From NCBI RefSeq assembly GCF_003111665.1, contig NZ_CP022188.1, forward strand, positions 1,798,001-1,862,000: a DNA stretch of 64,000 bases. Direction: 5' to 3'. Under the pieces are notes generated by a model. The model did not search any database and had not been told where the DNA came from. It saw nothing but the letters and a program-made list of their open reading frames with translations. The position numbers were made by a program, and so were the translations under genes. Position 1 is the first letter of the stretch; the number at the start of each line of letters is the position of its first letter. The DNA is from Parazoarcus communis (GTDB taxonomy: Bacteria > Pseudomonadota > Gammaproteobacteria > Burkholderiales > Rhodocyclaceae). Below are positions 33,907 to 41,821 of this stretch, piece by piece.

Positions 33907-35427
33907 TTGAAAAAACACCCGCTGTTCTCGCGTCTTGTGCTCGTTCTGGTGTGTCTCGCCTGCCTGTGCGCGACCCTGTTCGTCAGCGCCGGCATTGCCG
34001 CCGGGCTGCAGGCGACGCTCAGAACCGCCTCGGACCCGACGCTTTCGTCCCGTCTTGCGGTCCTGCAACTGCTGCAGGTCCTGCTCGCGCTGATGTTCCT
34101 TCTGGGGTGCGGGGCCACGCTGCGGATCGCGCGCAAGATGCTCGTGGTGCGCACCGATTTCGCCCTCGAGCGGCTCAACCGGCACGTCTTTGGTGCCACG
34201 GTGGCGTGGGACGAGGGCGTGGATGAGGTGGACCGGCTGCACCGGGCGCTGGATGGGGTGTCGACCCAGCTCGCCTGCCACCTTGCGGAGGGCGAACGGC
34301 TGTCGCGGCAGGCGTCCGAGCATGAGCGCTTCGCCACCCGGACACTCGAATTCATCTGTCAGGCCAGCCTCTGCCTTGCCGAACACAGCGCGAGCGCACC
34401 CTGGCTGAACTCACTGCTCGAGGACATGGCCGACTGCCTGGCGGTGCGTGCGTGTGCGCTGGTGCTGCTGGAGCCGGTGGCCGAGGGGCTGGGGGTGCCG
34501 TCACGGCTGGGCGATGTCCGCCGCCTGCAGTTGCTGGAAGCGTTTTCGGTCGAGGAGCTGTCGCGCGGAAACGGCCGGCACCGGGCATCGACTGCAGCCG
34601 AAGGCGAGCATGTTGAGCTGGCGGTGCCGGTGCGCGATGCCGGCGACACCTATGGCGTACTGATTGTTGAGGCGCCGGGAGACTTCATGTTCGAGAGCCG
34701 CCACAGCCGCCTGATCGAGGCGGTGGCCTCGCTGTTCGCGCTGTCGCTGGGCAATCTGCAGCGCAACCACCGGCGCCGGCGTCTGGCGCTGATGGACGAG
34801 CGCAGCGCGATCGCCGGGGAGCTGCACGACTCGCTCGCCCAGGCCCTGTCCTACATGAAGCTGCAGGTGGCGCGCCTGCAGCTGGAGATCGGGCGCAGCT
34901 GTGCGGCCTGTGGTCCCGGCGAGCGTGTGCTGGAGGTGTCGGGCGAGATCAAGAACGGGCTCGACAGCGCCTACCGCCACCTGCGCGAACTGCTCTCGGC
35001 CTTTCGCACCAGTATGCCGCCGGGCGGCCTGCAGCAGGCGCTGCGCGAGGTGGTGGACGAGCTGTCCGCACGCTCGGGCACCGAACTCGGCTTCGACTAC
35101 CGGCTGGGCAGCAGGCATCTGTCGGTCAACGAGGAGTTCCACCTGCTGCAGATCGTCCGCGAGGCACTGACCAATGTCGTGCGTCACGCGCGGGCGCAGC
35201 ACGCACAGGTGCGCTTCGACGAGGAGGACGACGGACAGGTCGTGCTCACGGTCGAGGACGATGGTCGCGGGCTGCGCGAGGGCAGCGGCGGCGATGGCCA
35301 CCACGGGGTGTCGATCATGCGCGACCGCGCCCGGCAGATTGGCGGGGCCTTGAGCTTGCGGGCGGCTGCGAGCGGGCAGGGCACCTGCGTCGAGATGCGC
35401 TTCCGGCCGCGGCCGGGCAGCGCCTGA
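33907..35427 (+). CDS. NarX/UhpB-type sensor histidine kinase
   Basis: A 506-residue kinase starting at a TTG. Two membrane helices (about 9-35 and 52-74) enclose a very short periplasmic loop. A HAMP-like and a GAF-like part (about 75-285) follow. The HisKA_3 dimerisation helix has His307 in GELHDSLAQALSYMK, and the ATPase domain contains EALTNVVRHARA and DDGRGLREGSGG. Its short outer loop suggests sensing inside the cell or membrane. It is linked to the response regulator at 35445. Its place between two methylated-amine gene groups suggests, but does not prove, that it senses an amine or its oxidation. Confidence 0.83.
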   Translation: MKKHPLFSRLVLVLVCLACLCATLFVSAGIAAGLQATLRTASDPTLSSRLAVLQLLQVLLALMFLLGCGATLRIARKMLVVRTDFALERLNRHVFGATVAWDEGVDEVDRLHRALDGVSTQLACHLAEGERLSRQASEHERFATRTLEFICQASLCLAEHSASAPWLNSLLEDMADCLAVRACALVLLEPVAEGLGVPSRLGDVRRLQLLEAFSVEELSRGNGRHRASTAAEGEHVELAVPVRDAGDTYGVLIVEAPGDFMFESRHSRLIEAVASLFALSLGNLQRNHRRRRLALMDERSAIAGELHDSLAQALSYMKLQVARLQLEIGRSCAACGPGERVLEVSGEIKNGLDSAYRHLRELLSAFRTSMPPGGLQQALREVVDELSARSGTELGFDYRLGSRHLSVNEEFHLLQIVREALTNVVRHARAQHAQVRFDEEDDGQVVLTVEDDGRGLREGSGGDGHHGVSIMRDRARQIGGALSLRAAASGQGTCVEMRFRPRPGSA

Positions 35428-35444
35428 AACGGATTGATCAAGCA

Positions 35445-36152
35445 ATGAGGACGGACAGCATGGACAACGCGGCTGGGGGCGACCCGGATCGACACGGCAC
35501 ACCGATCAGACTGGTGGTCGTGGATGACCACGCACTGTTTCGCAAGGGGGTCAGCCAGCTGCTGGCAATGTACGACGATGTCGAGGTCGTCGCCGAGGCA
35601 GCGTCGGGTGCGGAGGGGATCGAGGCGGTGCTGACGCACCGGCCGGATGTGGCGCTGATCGATCTGCACATGAAGGGGCTCGACGGCATCTCGGTGCTGC
35701 GGGCGCTGAAGGCCGCGGGATCGACCACCCGCCTGGTGATGCTCACCGTGTCCGACTCCAGTTTCGACATCATGGAGGCGCTGAACTCGGGCGCCAGCGG
35801 TTACCTGCTCAAGGACATGGAGCCGGACGAGTTCTGCATGAAGCTGCGCCAGGTCGCGGCCGGGGGCACGGTGCTGTCGGCCGAGGTCGGGGGCTTGCTG
35901 GCCAAGCCTTCGCCGCCGTCGCGGGAAACGCTCGACGAGCACTGGTCTTCGCTGACCGCACGCGAACAGGAAACCCTGGAGCTGGTGTCCAAGGGCGCAT
36001 CGAACAAGATCGTGGCGCGTGCGCTTGGCATTGCCGAAAGCACGGTGAAGGTGCACGTGAAGCACGTGCTGCAGAAACTCAATCTGCGTAACCGGTTTGA
36101 GGCGGCGGTGTGGCTGCGCGAACTGCGCGAGGACGAGAGGCACCAGGCCTGA
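35445..36152 (+). CDS. NarL/LuxR-type response regulator
   Basis: A 235-residue regulator. The receiver domain (about 20-140) has D27-D28 and phospho-acceptor D73 (VALIDLHMKGLDG). The LuxR helix-turn-helix at the C-terminus contains LTAREQETLELVSKGASNK and ESTVKVHVKHVLQKL. The kinase at 33907 ends 17 bases upstream, so both form one unit. The GcvT-like gene lies 106 bases downstream on the same strand and could be a target. Confidence 0.9.
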   Translation: MRTDSMDNAAGGDPDRHGTPIRLVVVDDHALFRKGVSQLLAMYDDVEVVAEAASGAEGIEAVLTHRPDVALIDLHMKGLDGISVLRALKAAGSTTRLVMLTVSDSSFDIMEALNSGASGYLLKDMEPDEFCMKLRQVAAGGTVLSAEVGGLLAKPSPPSRETLDEHWSSLTAREQETLELVSKGASNKIVARALGIAESTVKVHVKHVLQKLNLRNRFEAAVWLRELREDERHQA

Positions 36153-36258
36153 CGCCGTGGTGGGAGGCCGGGGCGTAGTACCAGAGGAGTATTTTCGCGT
36201 GCCCGGCACACTGGCTTAATGAACTCAATTTCACTCTTCGCTGAAAAGGGAGTTTCAA

Positions 36259-37389
36259 ATGAGTTCATGGAGACAGTCGACACTGGCTGACCGGCATCGC
36301 GCACTGGGTTCGACCCTCGCAGACTGGAACGGGATGGCGACAGCCTGGACCTACAACACCGATCTCGCCGACGAACACGAGGCCATTCGCACCCGCGCCG
36401 GCCTGATGGATGTGTCCGGGCTCAAGAAGGTGCACCTGGTCGGGCCACATGCGGAAGCCCTGCTCAACTACGCGACCACGCGAAATGTCAGCAAGCTCTA
36501 TCCGGGCAAGTCGGTGTATGCCTGCATGCTCAACGAAGCCGGCAAATTCATCGACGACTGCGTGATCTACCGCAACGGCCCCAACGCCTTCATGGTGGTG
36601 CATGGCTCGGGCCAGGGCCACGAGATCCTGACCCGCGGCGCGGTGGGACGCAACGTGGCGGTGCTGTTCGATGACGACCTGCACGACCTTTCGCTGCAGG
36701 GGCCGCTGGCGGTGGAGTACCTGGCCAAGCATGTGCCGGGCATCCGCGATCTGCCTTACTTCCATCACATGCAGACCAGGCTCTTCGGCTGCCCAGTCAC
36801 GATTTCGCGCACCGGCTATACCGGCGAGCGTGGCTACGAGCTGTTCTGCAAGGGTGTCGATGCGCCGCTGATCTGGGACACCATCGTGGAGGAAGGCAAG
36901 GCGATGGGCATCATGCCCTGCTCCTTCACCGCGCTGGACTGGCTGCGGGTCGAGAGCTACCTGCTGTTCTATCCCTACGACAACTCCGACATGTACCCGA
37001 TGGAAGGCGAAGCGATCGGCGACAGCCTGTGGGAGCTGGGCCTCGACTTCACCGTGTCGCCGGGCAAGACGGAGTTCCGCGGCGCGGCCGAGCACTTCCG
37101 CCTGCAAGGCAGGGAGCGCTTCAAGATCTACGGCGTCGAGCTCGATACCAAGGAAATCGCGCAAGGCGGCGATGCCATCTGGGACGGCGACACCAAGGTC
37201 GGCTTCGTGACCTGCGCAATGTATTCCCGTCTCACCGGACGCGGCATGGCCATCGCCCGCATGGACCCGGCCTACGCCGTTCCCGGGCGTGCGCTCGAAC
37301 TGCGCGGCGCCACCCTGCGCTGTGCGGCGACCACCCATACGCTGCCTTTCGACGATCCCGAAAAGCTCAAGCGTACCGCCAAGGGCTGA
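36259..37389 (+). CDS. GcvT-like THF-dependent aminomethyltransferase, candidate fourth subunit of the dimethylamine monooxygenase
   Basis: A 376-residue single-domain protein of the glycine-cleavage T family (HEAIRTRAGLMDVSGLKKVHL, then ISRTGYTGERGYELFCKG and LDWLRVESYLLFY). It is not in a gcvTHP context. Known heme-dependent N-demethylases include a THF-binding GcvT-like subunit, which is missing beside the other three subunit genes at 25336-27972. This gene, followed directly by purU and folD, is the best candidate for it. Other GcvT-like demethylases (dimethylglycine, DMSP types) cannot be excluded. AAGGGAG precedes the ATG. Confidence 0.7.
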   Translation: MSSWRQSTLADRHRALGSTLADWNGMATAWTYNTDLADEHEAIRTRAGLMDVSGLKKVHLVGPHAEALLNYATTRNVSKLYPGKSVYACMLNEAGKFIDDCVIYRNGPNAFMVVHGSGQGHEILTRGAVGRNVAVLFDDDLHDLSLQGPLAVEYLAKHVPGIRDLPYFHHMQTRLFGCPVTISRTGYTGERGYELFCKGVDAPLIWDTIVEEGKAMGIMPCSFTALDWLRVESYLLFYPYDNSDMYPMEGEAIGDSLWELGLDFTVSPGKTEFRGAAEHFRLQGRERFKIYGVELDTKEIAQGGDAIWDGDTKVGFVTCAMYSRLTGRGMAIARMDPAYAVPGRALELRGATLRCAATTHTLPFDDPEKLKRTAKG

Positions 37390-37471
37390 GGGGCGAAGCC
37401 TTGCAAGGGCGCCATGAGTGCGCCCGCTACGCCCCCGCGCAACAAGACCGAAAACAGGAAACAGCACCCCC

Positions 37472-38335
37472 ATGAGCCCCTCAGAGAGACGTTACACCCT
37501 GTCCCTGTCCTGCCCGGACAGGGTTGGCATCGTGACCACCGTCAGCAGCTTCTTCTCCAGCCATCAGGGCTGGATCACCGAGGCGAACCACCACGCGGAC
37601 GTGGACGGCAAGCGCTTCTTCATGCGCCAGGAGATCCTGGCCGACTCGCTGCCCTTCGAGATCGATGTGCTGCGCGAGAAGTTCGCGCCGATCGCCCGTG
37701 AATTCGGCATGGACTGGAAGATCAGCGACAGCGCGCGCAAGAAGCGTGTGGTGGTGATGGTGAGCAAGCAGGAGCACTGCCTGTACGACCTGCTGTCGCG
37801 CTGGCATGCCGATGAGCTGAACATCGAGATCCCGTGCGTGATCTCCAACCACGAGACCTTCCGCGGTCTGGTGGAGTGGCACGGCATTCCCTTCCATCAC
37901 GTGCCGGTCACGCCCGAGACCAAGGCCGAGGCCTATGCCAGTGTGGAGGACCTGTACCGCGAGGCGCGGGGCGACGTGATGGTGCTGGCGCGCTACATGC
38001 AGATCCTGTCGCCGGGGCTGTGCGAGCGCTACCCGGGCCAGATCATCAACATCCACCACAGCTTCCTGCCCAGCTTCGTCGGCGCCAAGCCCTACCACCA
38101 GGCCTATGTGCGCGGGGTGAAGCTGATCGGCGCGACCTGCCACTACGTGACCTCGGAGCTCGATCAGGGCCCGATCATCGAGCAGGACGTGATCCGCATC
38201 GACCACTCGGACGCACCGGAAGATCTGGTGCGCTACGGCAAGGACATCGAGAAAGCGGTCCTCGCCCGCGGCCTGCGCTACCACCTGGAAGACCGGGTGC
38301 TGGTGCATGGCAATAAAACCGTCGTGTTCCGCTGA
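37472..38335 (+). CDS. purU: Formyltetrahydrofolate deformylase PurU (copy 2)
   Basis: A 287-residue second copy of PurU. The first 31 codons differ from copy 1 (MSPSERRYTL; VGIVTTVSSFFSSHQ), but from 37566 to the stop the DNA differs at only about six bases, giving two amino-acid changes (Glu for Asp, Gly for Asp). All catalytic-domain motifs are intact. The ATG at 37472 fits the ACT-domain start; AGGAAA lies a little far upstream. It precedes folD2 by 9 bases and follows the GcvT-like gene, forming a compact methylene-THF to formate module. Confidence 0.93.
   Translation: MSPSERRYTLSLSCPDRVGIVTTVSSFFSSHQGWITEANHHADVDGKRFFMRQEILADSLPFEIDVLREKFAPIAREFGMDWKISDSARKKRVVVMVSKQEHCLYDLLSRWHADELNIEIPCVISNHETFRGLVEWHGIPFHHVPVTPETKAEAYASVEDLYREARGDVMVLARYMQILSPGLCERYPGQIINIHHSFLPSFVGAKPYHQAYVRGVKLIGATCHYVTSELDQGPIIEQDVIRIDHSDAPEDLVRYGKDIEKAVLARGLRYHLEDRVLVHGNKTVVFR
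37566..38333 (+). repeat. purU direct repeat, copy 2 (partner 11773-12540)
   Basis: Near-identical to 11773-12540 in the same orientation, about 25.8 kb apart. Such repeats can allow recombination that would delete or amplify the methylamine genes between them. Confidence 0.9.
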
Positions 38336-38340
38336 GAGGC

Positions 38341-39256
38341 CGCCATGACGGCACAGATCATCGACGGCAAGGCGCTGTCGAAGCAGCTTCGGGTGGGCTT
38401 TCGCGAGCGCGTGGGACGGCTGGTGGAGCAGGGCGTGCGCCCCGGGCTGGCGGTCATCCTGGTCGGGGACAACCCGGCCTCGCGGGTGTACGTGGGCAAC
38501 AAGGTGAAGGCGTGCGAGGAGTGCGGCGTGCGTTCGCTGCACGTGGCGCTGCCGGCCGATACGCCGGAAGTGGAGATGCTGGCACGCATCGCCCAGCTCA
38601 ACGCCGACCCGACGGTGCACGGCATCCTGATCCAGCTGCCGCTGCCCGGCCACATCGATGTGCGCCGGGTGCTCGAAGCGATCTCGGTGCACAAGGACGT
38701 CGACGGCTTTCATCTCTACAACGTCGGCGGGCTGGTGGTGGGCAACACCATCTTCCCGCCATGCACGCCCTACGGCGTGCAGCTGCTGCTCGACACCACC
38801 GGCACCGAGGTCGCGGGCAAGAACGTGGTGGTGGTGGGGGCGAGCAACATCGTGGGCAAGCCGATGGCGCTGATGCTGCTGCAGCGCGAAGCCACGGTGA
38901 CGATCTGCCACGCGAAAACGCGCGATCTCGCTCAGCACACCATTCTGGCCGACATCCTGATCGTGGCCGCAGGCAAGCCGGGGCTGATCGTGCCGCAGAT
39001 GGTCAAGCAAGGCGCCATCGTCATCGACGTCGGCATCAACCGCCTGCCGGACAACCGCATCGTCGGCGACGTGGACTTCGACGGGGTGAAGGAGAAAGCC
39101 TCGTGGATCACGCCGGTGCCCGGTGGCGTGGGGCCGATGACGGTGACCATGCTGATCGAGAACACGCTGCGCTCGGCCGAACGCAGCCTGCAGGCGACCC
39201 CCGCCGACGACTATCAGGACTGGGAAGCCCCGGTGCTGAAGGCGGTCTGAGATGGG
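38341..39256 (+). repeat. folD direct repeat, copy 2 (partner 22039-22954)
   Basis: Identical to 22039-22954 apart from one synonymous base. At its right end it carries ATGGG, the first bases of the folB-like gene of copy 1, then diverges. Only seven bases separate it from the purU repeat. Confidence 0.92.
38345..39250 (+). CDS. folD: Methylene-THF dehydrogenase / cyclohydrolase FolD (copy 2)
   Basis: A 301-residue protein identical to that at 22043-22948, with all FolD motifs (YVGNKVKACEECG, QLPLPGHIDV, VVVVGASNIVGKP, TPVPGGVGPMT). Here it lies directly behind purU2 without a folB gene. A strong terminator follows. Two identical active copies would raise capacity for oxidising methylene-THF when methylated amines are the carbon source; the codon-level identity points to very recent copying or gene conversion. 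Confidence 0.95.
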   Translation: MTAQIIDGKALSKQLRVGFRERVGRLVEQGVRPGLAVILVGDNPASRVYVGNKVKACEECGVRSLHVALPADTPEVEMLARIAQLNADPTVHGILIQLPLPGHIDVRRVLEAISVHKDVDGFHLYNVGGLVVGNTIFPPCTPYGVQLLLDTTGTEVAGKNVVVVGASNIVGKPMALMLLQREATVTICHAKTRDLAQHTILADILIVAAGKPGLIVPQMVKQGAIVIDVGINRLPDNRIVGDVDFDGVKEKASWITPVPGGVGPMTVTMLIENTLRSAERSLQATPADDYQDWEAPVLKAV

Positions 39257-39292
39257 GCCTGAGCCCTGCGCACGATATTGTTTTCATGGCGT

Positions 39293-39330
39293 GCCGGCCC
39301 TTGCAGACTTCATGCTCTGCAAGGGCCGGC
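39293..39330 (+). terminator. Terminator after folD2
   Basis: A perfect 15-bp stem (GCCGGCCCTTGCAGA / TCTGCAAGGGCCGGC) with an 8-base loop, followed by a short pyrimidine and T stretch (CCCTTTT). It also lies in front of the convergent ggt-like gene. Confidence 0.85.
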
Positions 39331-39343
39331 GCCACCCTTTTCA

Positions 39344-40930
39344 TCAGACGCCCGCAACCACGCCATCGCTGCGCGGGTCGACCGCGCCTTCGATCAGCCC
39401 GTTCGGGTGTCTGACCAGTGCACCCGCGTGGCCCATGGTGTCGCTGTAGGCCTCGTCCAGCACTTCGACCTGATGCCCCGCGTCGCGCAATGCCTGTACC
39501 AGCTCAGGCGGAAAGCGGCTCTCCAGCTTGAGGCTGGTGCTGACATCGCCCCAGGTGCGGCCCAGCAGCCAGCGCGGCGCACTGACCGCCTGCTGCAGGG
39601 GCGTGCCGAAGCGGGCGTAGCGGGTGAATACGGCGGCCTGGGTCTGTGGCTGACCTTCGCCGCCCATGGTGCCGTAGGGCATCACGCGGCCGTCGTCGAA
39701 CAGCGCCATTGACGGGTTCAGGGTGTGGAAGGGCTTGCGTGAGGGCTCCAGCGCATTGAGCGCGGCAGGGTTGAGCGAGAAGCTCATGCCGCGGTTCTGC
39801 CAGGTGATGCCGGTGTCGCGCAGCACCACGCCGGAGCCGAATTCCCAGTACACGCTCTGGATGAAACTCACTGCGCGCCCTTCGCGGTCGATCGCGCCCA
39901 TCCAGATGGTGTCGCCCGGTGCGGCGGGATCGGGCCAGGGCAGCGCGACCTGCATGTCCACATCGGCGGCGCGGGCGTCGAGCGCAGGCGCGTCGAGGAA
40001 GCTGCGCGGGTCGGCGGGCAGGCGGCGCGGATCGGTGACGACGCGGTCGCGCACGCGGAAGGCGCGTTTGGTGGCTTCGACCAGGCCGTGGACATGGGCG
40101 AAGCCTTCGCCCTCGCTGACACCGAGGCGTTCGAAGATGCCGAGAATCATCAGTGCGGCCAGGCCCTGGGTCGGGGGCGGCAGGTTGTACACCGTGCTGT
40201 CGCCGAGCCGCACCGATAGCGGATCGACGATCTGTGCGGCGTAGGCGTTGAGGTCGTGGGTGCGAACCGGGCTGCCGACGCGTTCGAGTTCGGCGCCGAT
40301 CAGTTCGGCGATCTCGCCGCGATAGAAGTCATCGAGTCCGCGTGCAGCGAGGGTCTCGAGCGTCCGGGCCAGCGCGGGCTGGCGCAGCAGATGTCCGGTT
40401 TCGGGCGGCGCGCCATCGACCAGGAAGGTGTCGGCGAATCCGGGCGCGTCCTTCAGCCCGTCGAGCTTCTGGCGCGTGAGGGCGGCCTGGCTGGCGGTGA
40501 CGGCCACGCCGTCGCGCGCATGGCGGATGGCGTCGGCGAGCAGGCGCGACAGCGGCAGCGCAGTCCCCCACTCGGCGGCGACTTCCAGGGCCTTGTTCCA
40601 GCCGCCGACCGTGCCGGCAACCGTGAGTGCCGCCTTCGGGCCGCGAGCGGGGATGGCATCCAGCCCGGCGTAGAACTGGCGGTCGGCAAGCCCGGCGGCA
40701 AAGCCGCAGGCGTCGATCGCGACCGGCGCCTTGCCCGGTTCGTGGATCAGCCAGAAACCGTCGCCACCGATCGCGTTCATGTGCGGATAGACGACCGCGA
40801 TGGCGGCGGCCGCGGCGACCATGGCTTCGACCGCGTTGCCGCCTTCGCGCAGGATGTCGCGTCCGGCCTGGGCAGCGAGGTGGTGAGGGGCAACCTGCAT
40901 GCCGCCGAGGGCAGTGAGGGTGTGCAGCAT
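39344..40930 (-). CDS. Gamma-glutamyltransferase-family protein
   Basis: A 528-residue N-terminal-nucleophile hydrolase of the GGT family. GGNAVEAMVAAAAAIAVVYPH and AIGGDGFWLIH mark the large half. Thr341 in GDTIWMGAIDREGRAVSFIQS is the likely autocleavage nucleophile and new N-terminus of the small half. There is no obvious signal peptide, so it may act inside the cell. It closes a TRAP-TauE operon with a sigma54 promoter, so it may hydrolyse an imported amide or gamma-glutamyl compound to gain nitrogen. Oxamate amidohydrolase (HpxW) belongs to the same fold and is an alternative; the substrate is not known. Confidence 0.82.
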   Translation of the reverse strand: MLHTLTALGGMQVAPHHLAAQAGRDILREGGNAVEAMVAAAAAIAVVYPHMNAIGGDGFWLIHEPGKAPVAIDACGFAAGLADRQFYAGLDAIPARGPKAALTVAGTVGGWNKALEVAAEWGTALPLSRLLADAIRHARDGVAVTASQAALTRQKLDGLKDAPGFADTFLVDGAPPETGHLLRQPALARTLETLAARGLDDFYRGEIAELIGAELERVGSPVRTHDLNAYAAQIVDPLSVRLGDSTVYNLPPPTQGLAALMILGIFERLGVSEGEGFAHVHGLVEATKRAFRVRDRVVTDPRRLPADPRSFLDAPALDARAADVDMQVALPWPDPAAPGDTIWMGAIDREGRAVSFIQSVYWEFGSGVVLRDTGITWQNRGMSFSLNPAALNALEPSRKPFHTLNPSMALFDDGRVMPYGTMGGEGQPQTQAAVFTRYARFGTPLQQAVSAPRWLLGRTWGDVSTSLKLESRFPPELVQALRDAGHQVEVLDEAYSDTMGHAGALVRHPNGLIEGAVDPRSDGVVAGV

Positions 40931-40966
40931 GAGTGTCTCCTTGTTGGTGGCGTGGCCCGCGCCCGG

Positions 40967-41803
40967 TCAGGCGAGCAGGCCGTAGAACATGCGCAGCGAG
41001 GTGAGCGCGAGGAAGGCCGCGAACACCTGGCGCAGACGGCGCGCGTCGATGGCGTGGGCCAGACGAGCACCCCATGAGGTGGTGACCATGGTCGCAGGCA
41101 CGATCAGTGCCATCCCGAGCAGGTTCACATAGCCGACGGTGGCCGGCGGCAGGTTGGGCACGCCCATGCCGTTGATCAGGAAGCCGATCGCACCGGGCAG
41201 GCTGATGATCATGCCGAGTGCGGCCCCGGTGCCCACGGCCACATGCATCGGCGTACGAAAGGCGTTGAGGGTGGGCACGCTGAGCGTGCCGCCGCCGATG
41301 CCCATCAGGGTCGAGATGCCGCCGATGGTGACGCCGATCATCGAGGTGCCGAGCGGCCCCGGCAGACCCTCGCCAAGCGCAAAGCCGTCGCGCTTGAAGG
41401 CCATGTTGAGCGCGACCAGCAGGGCGACCGTGGCAAAGATGGAGGTGAGCACCTGGCCGCTGAAGTAGCCGCTGGCGACCGAGCCGATCAGGACGCCGAC
41501 CACGACGGGCGGAATCAGCTTGCGCAGCAGTTCGGGGTTGAGGCTGCCACGGCGGCGGTGCGCGCGGGCCGACATGATCGAGGTCGGAATGATGGTGGCG
41601 AGTGAGGTGCCCACCGCCACATGCATGCGTACCGACTCGTCGATGCCGAGCAGGGTGAAGAGGTGGTAGAGCACCGGCACGATGACGATGCCGCCACCCA
41701 CGCCAAGCAGTCCGGCAAGGATGCCGGCCACCACCCCGGTGGTGATCAGGGCAATGACCAGCCCTGCCAGCCAGGTGGCACTGTAGCCGTCGAAAAATTC
41801 CAT
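40967..41803 (-). CDS. TauE/SafE-family membrane transporter
   Basis: A 278-residue protein with about eight hydrophobic segments. The two half-repeats GLLGVGGGIVIVPVLY (near 34-49) and TLMGIGGGTLSVPTLNAF (near 161-178) are the TauE/SafE hallmark. These proteins export sulphite or organic anions. In the operon it stands between a TRAP permease and a gamma-glutamyltransferase-like gene and may remove a by-product such as a sulphonate, sulphite or small carboxylate. The substrate is open. Confidence 0.85.
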   Translation of the reverse strand: MEFFDGYSATWLAGLVIALITTGVVAGILAGLLGVGGGIVIVPVLYHLFTLLGIDESVRMHVAVGTSLATIIPTSIMSARAHRRRGSLNPELLRKLIPPVVVGVLIGSVASGYFSGQVLTSIFATVALLVALNMAFKRDGFALGEGLPGPLGTSMIGVTIGGISTLMGIGGGTLSVPTLNAFRTPMHVAVGTGAALGMIISLPGAIGFLINGMGVPNLPPATVGYVNLLGMALIVPATMVTTSWGARLAHAIDARRLRQVFAAFLALTSLRMFYGLLA

Positions 41804-41821
41804 TGTGTTGCCTCCGGGGGC

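Noticed and set aside
10938..39256. Methylamine dehydrogenase (mau) or FMO-type trimethylamine monooxygenase genes
   Set aside because: Looked for in the translated frames; no protein with the mau pattern or with the FMO double GxGxxG and FxGxxxH motifs was found in the island.
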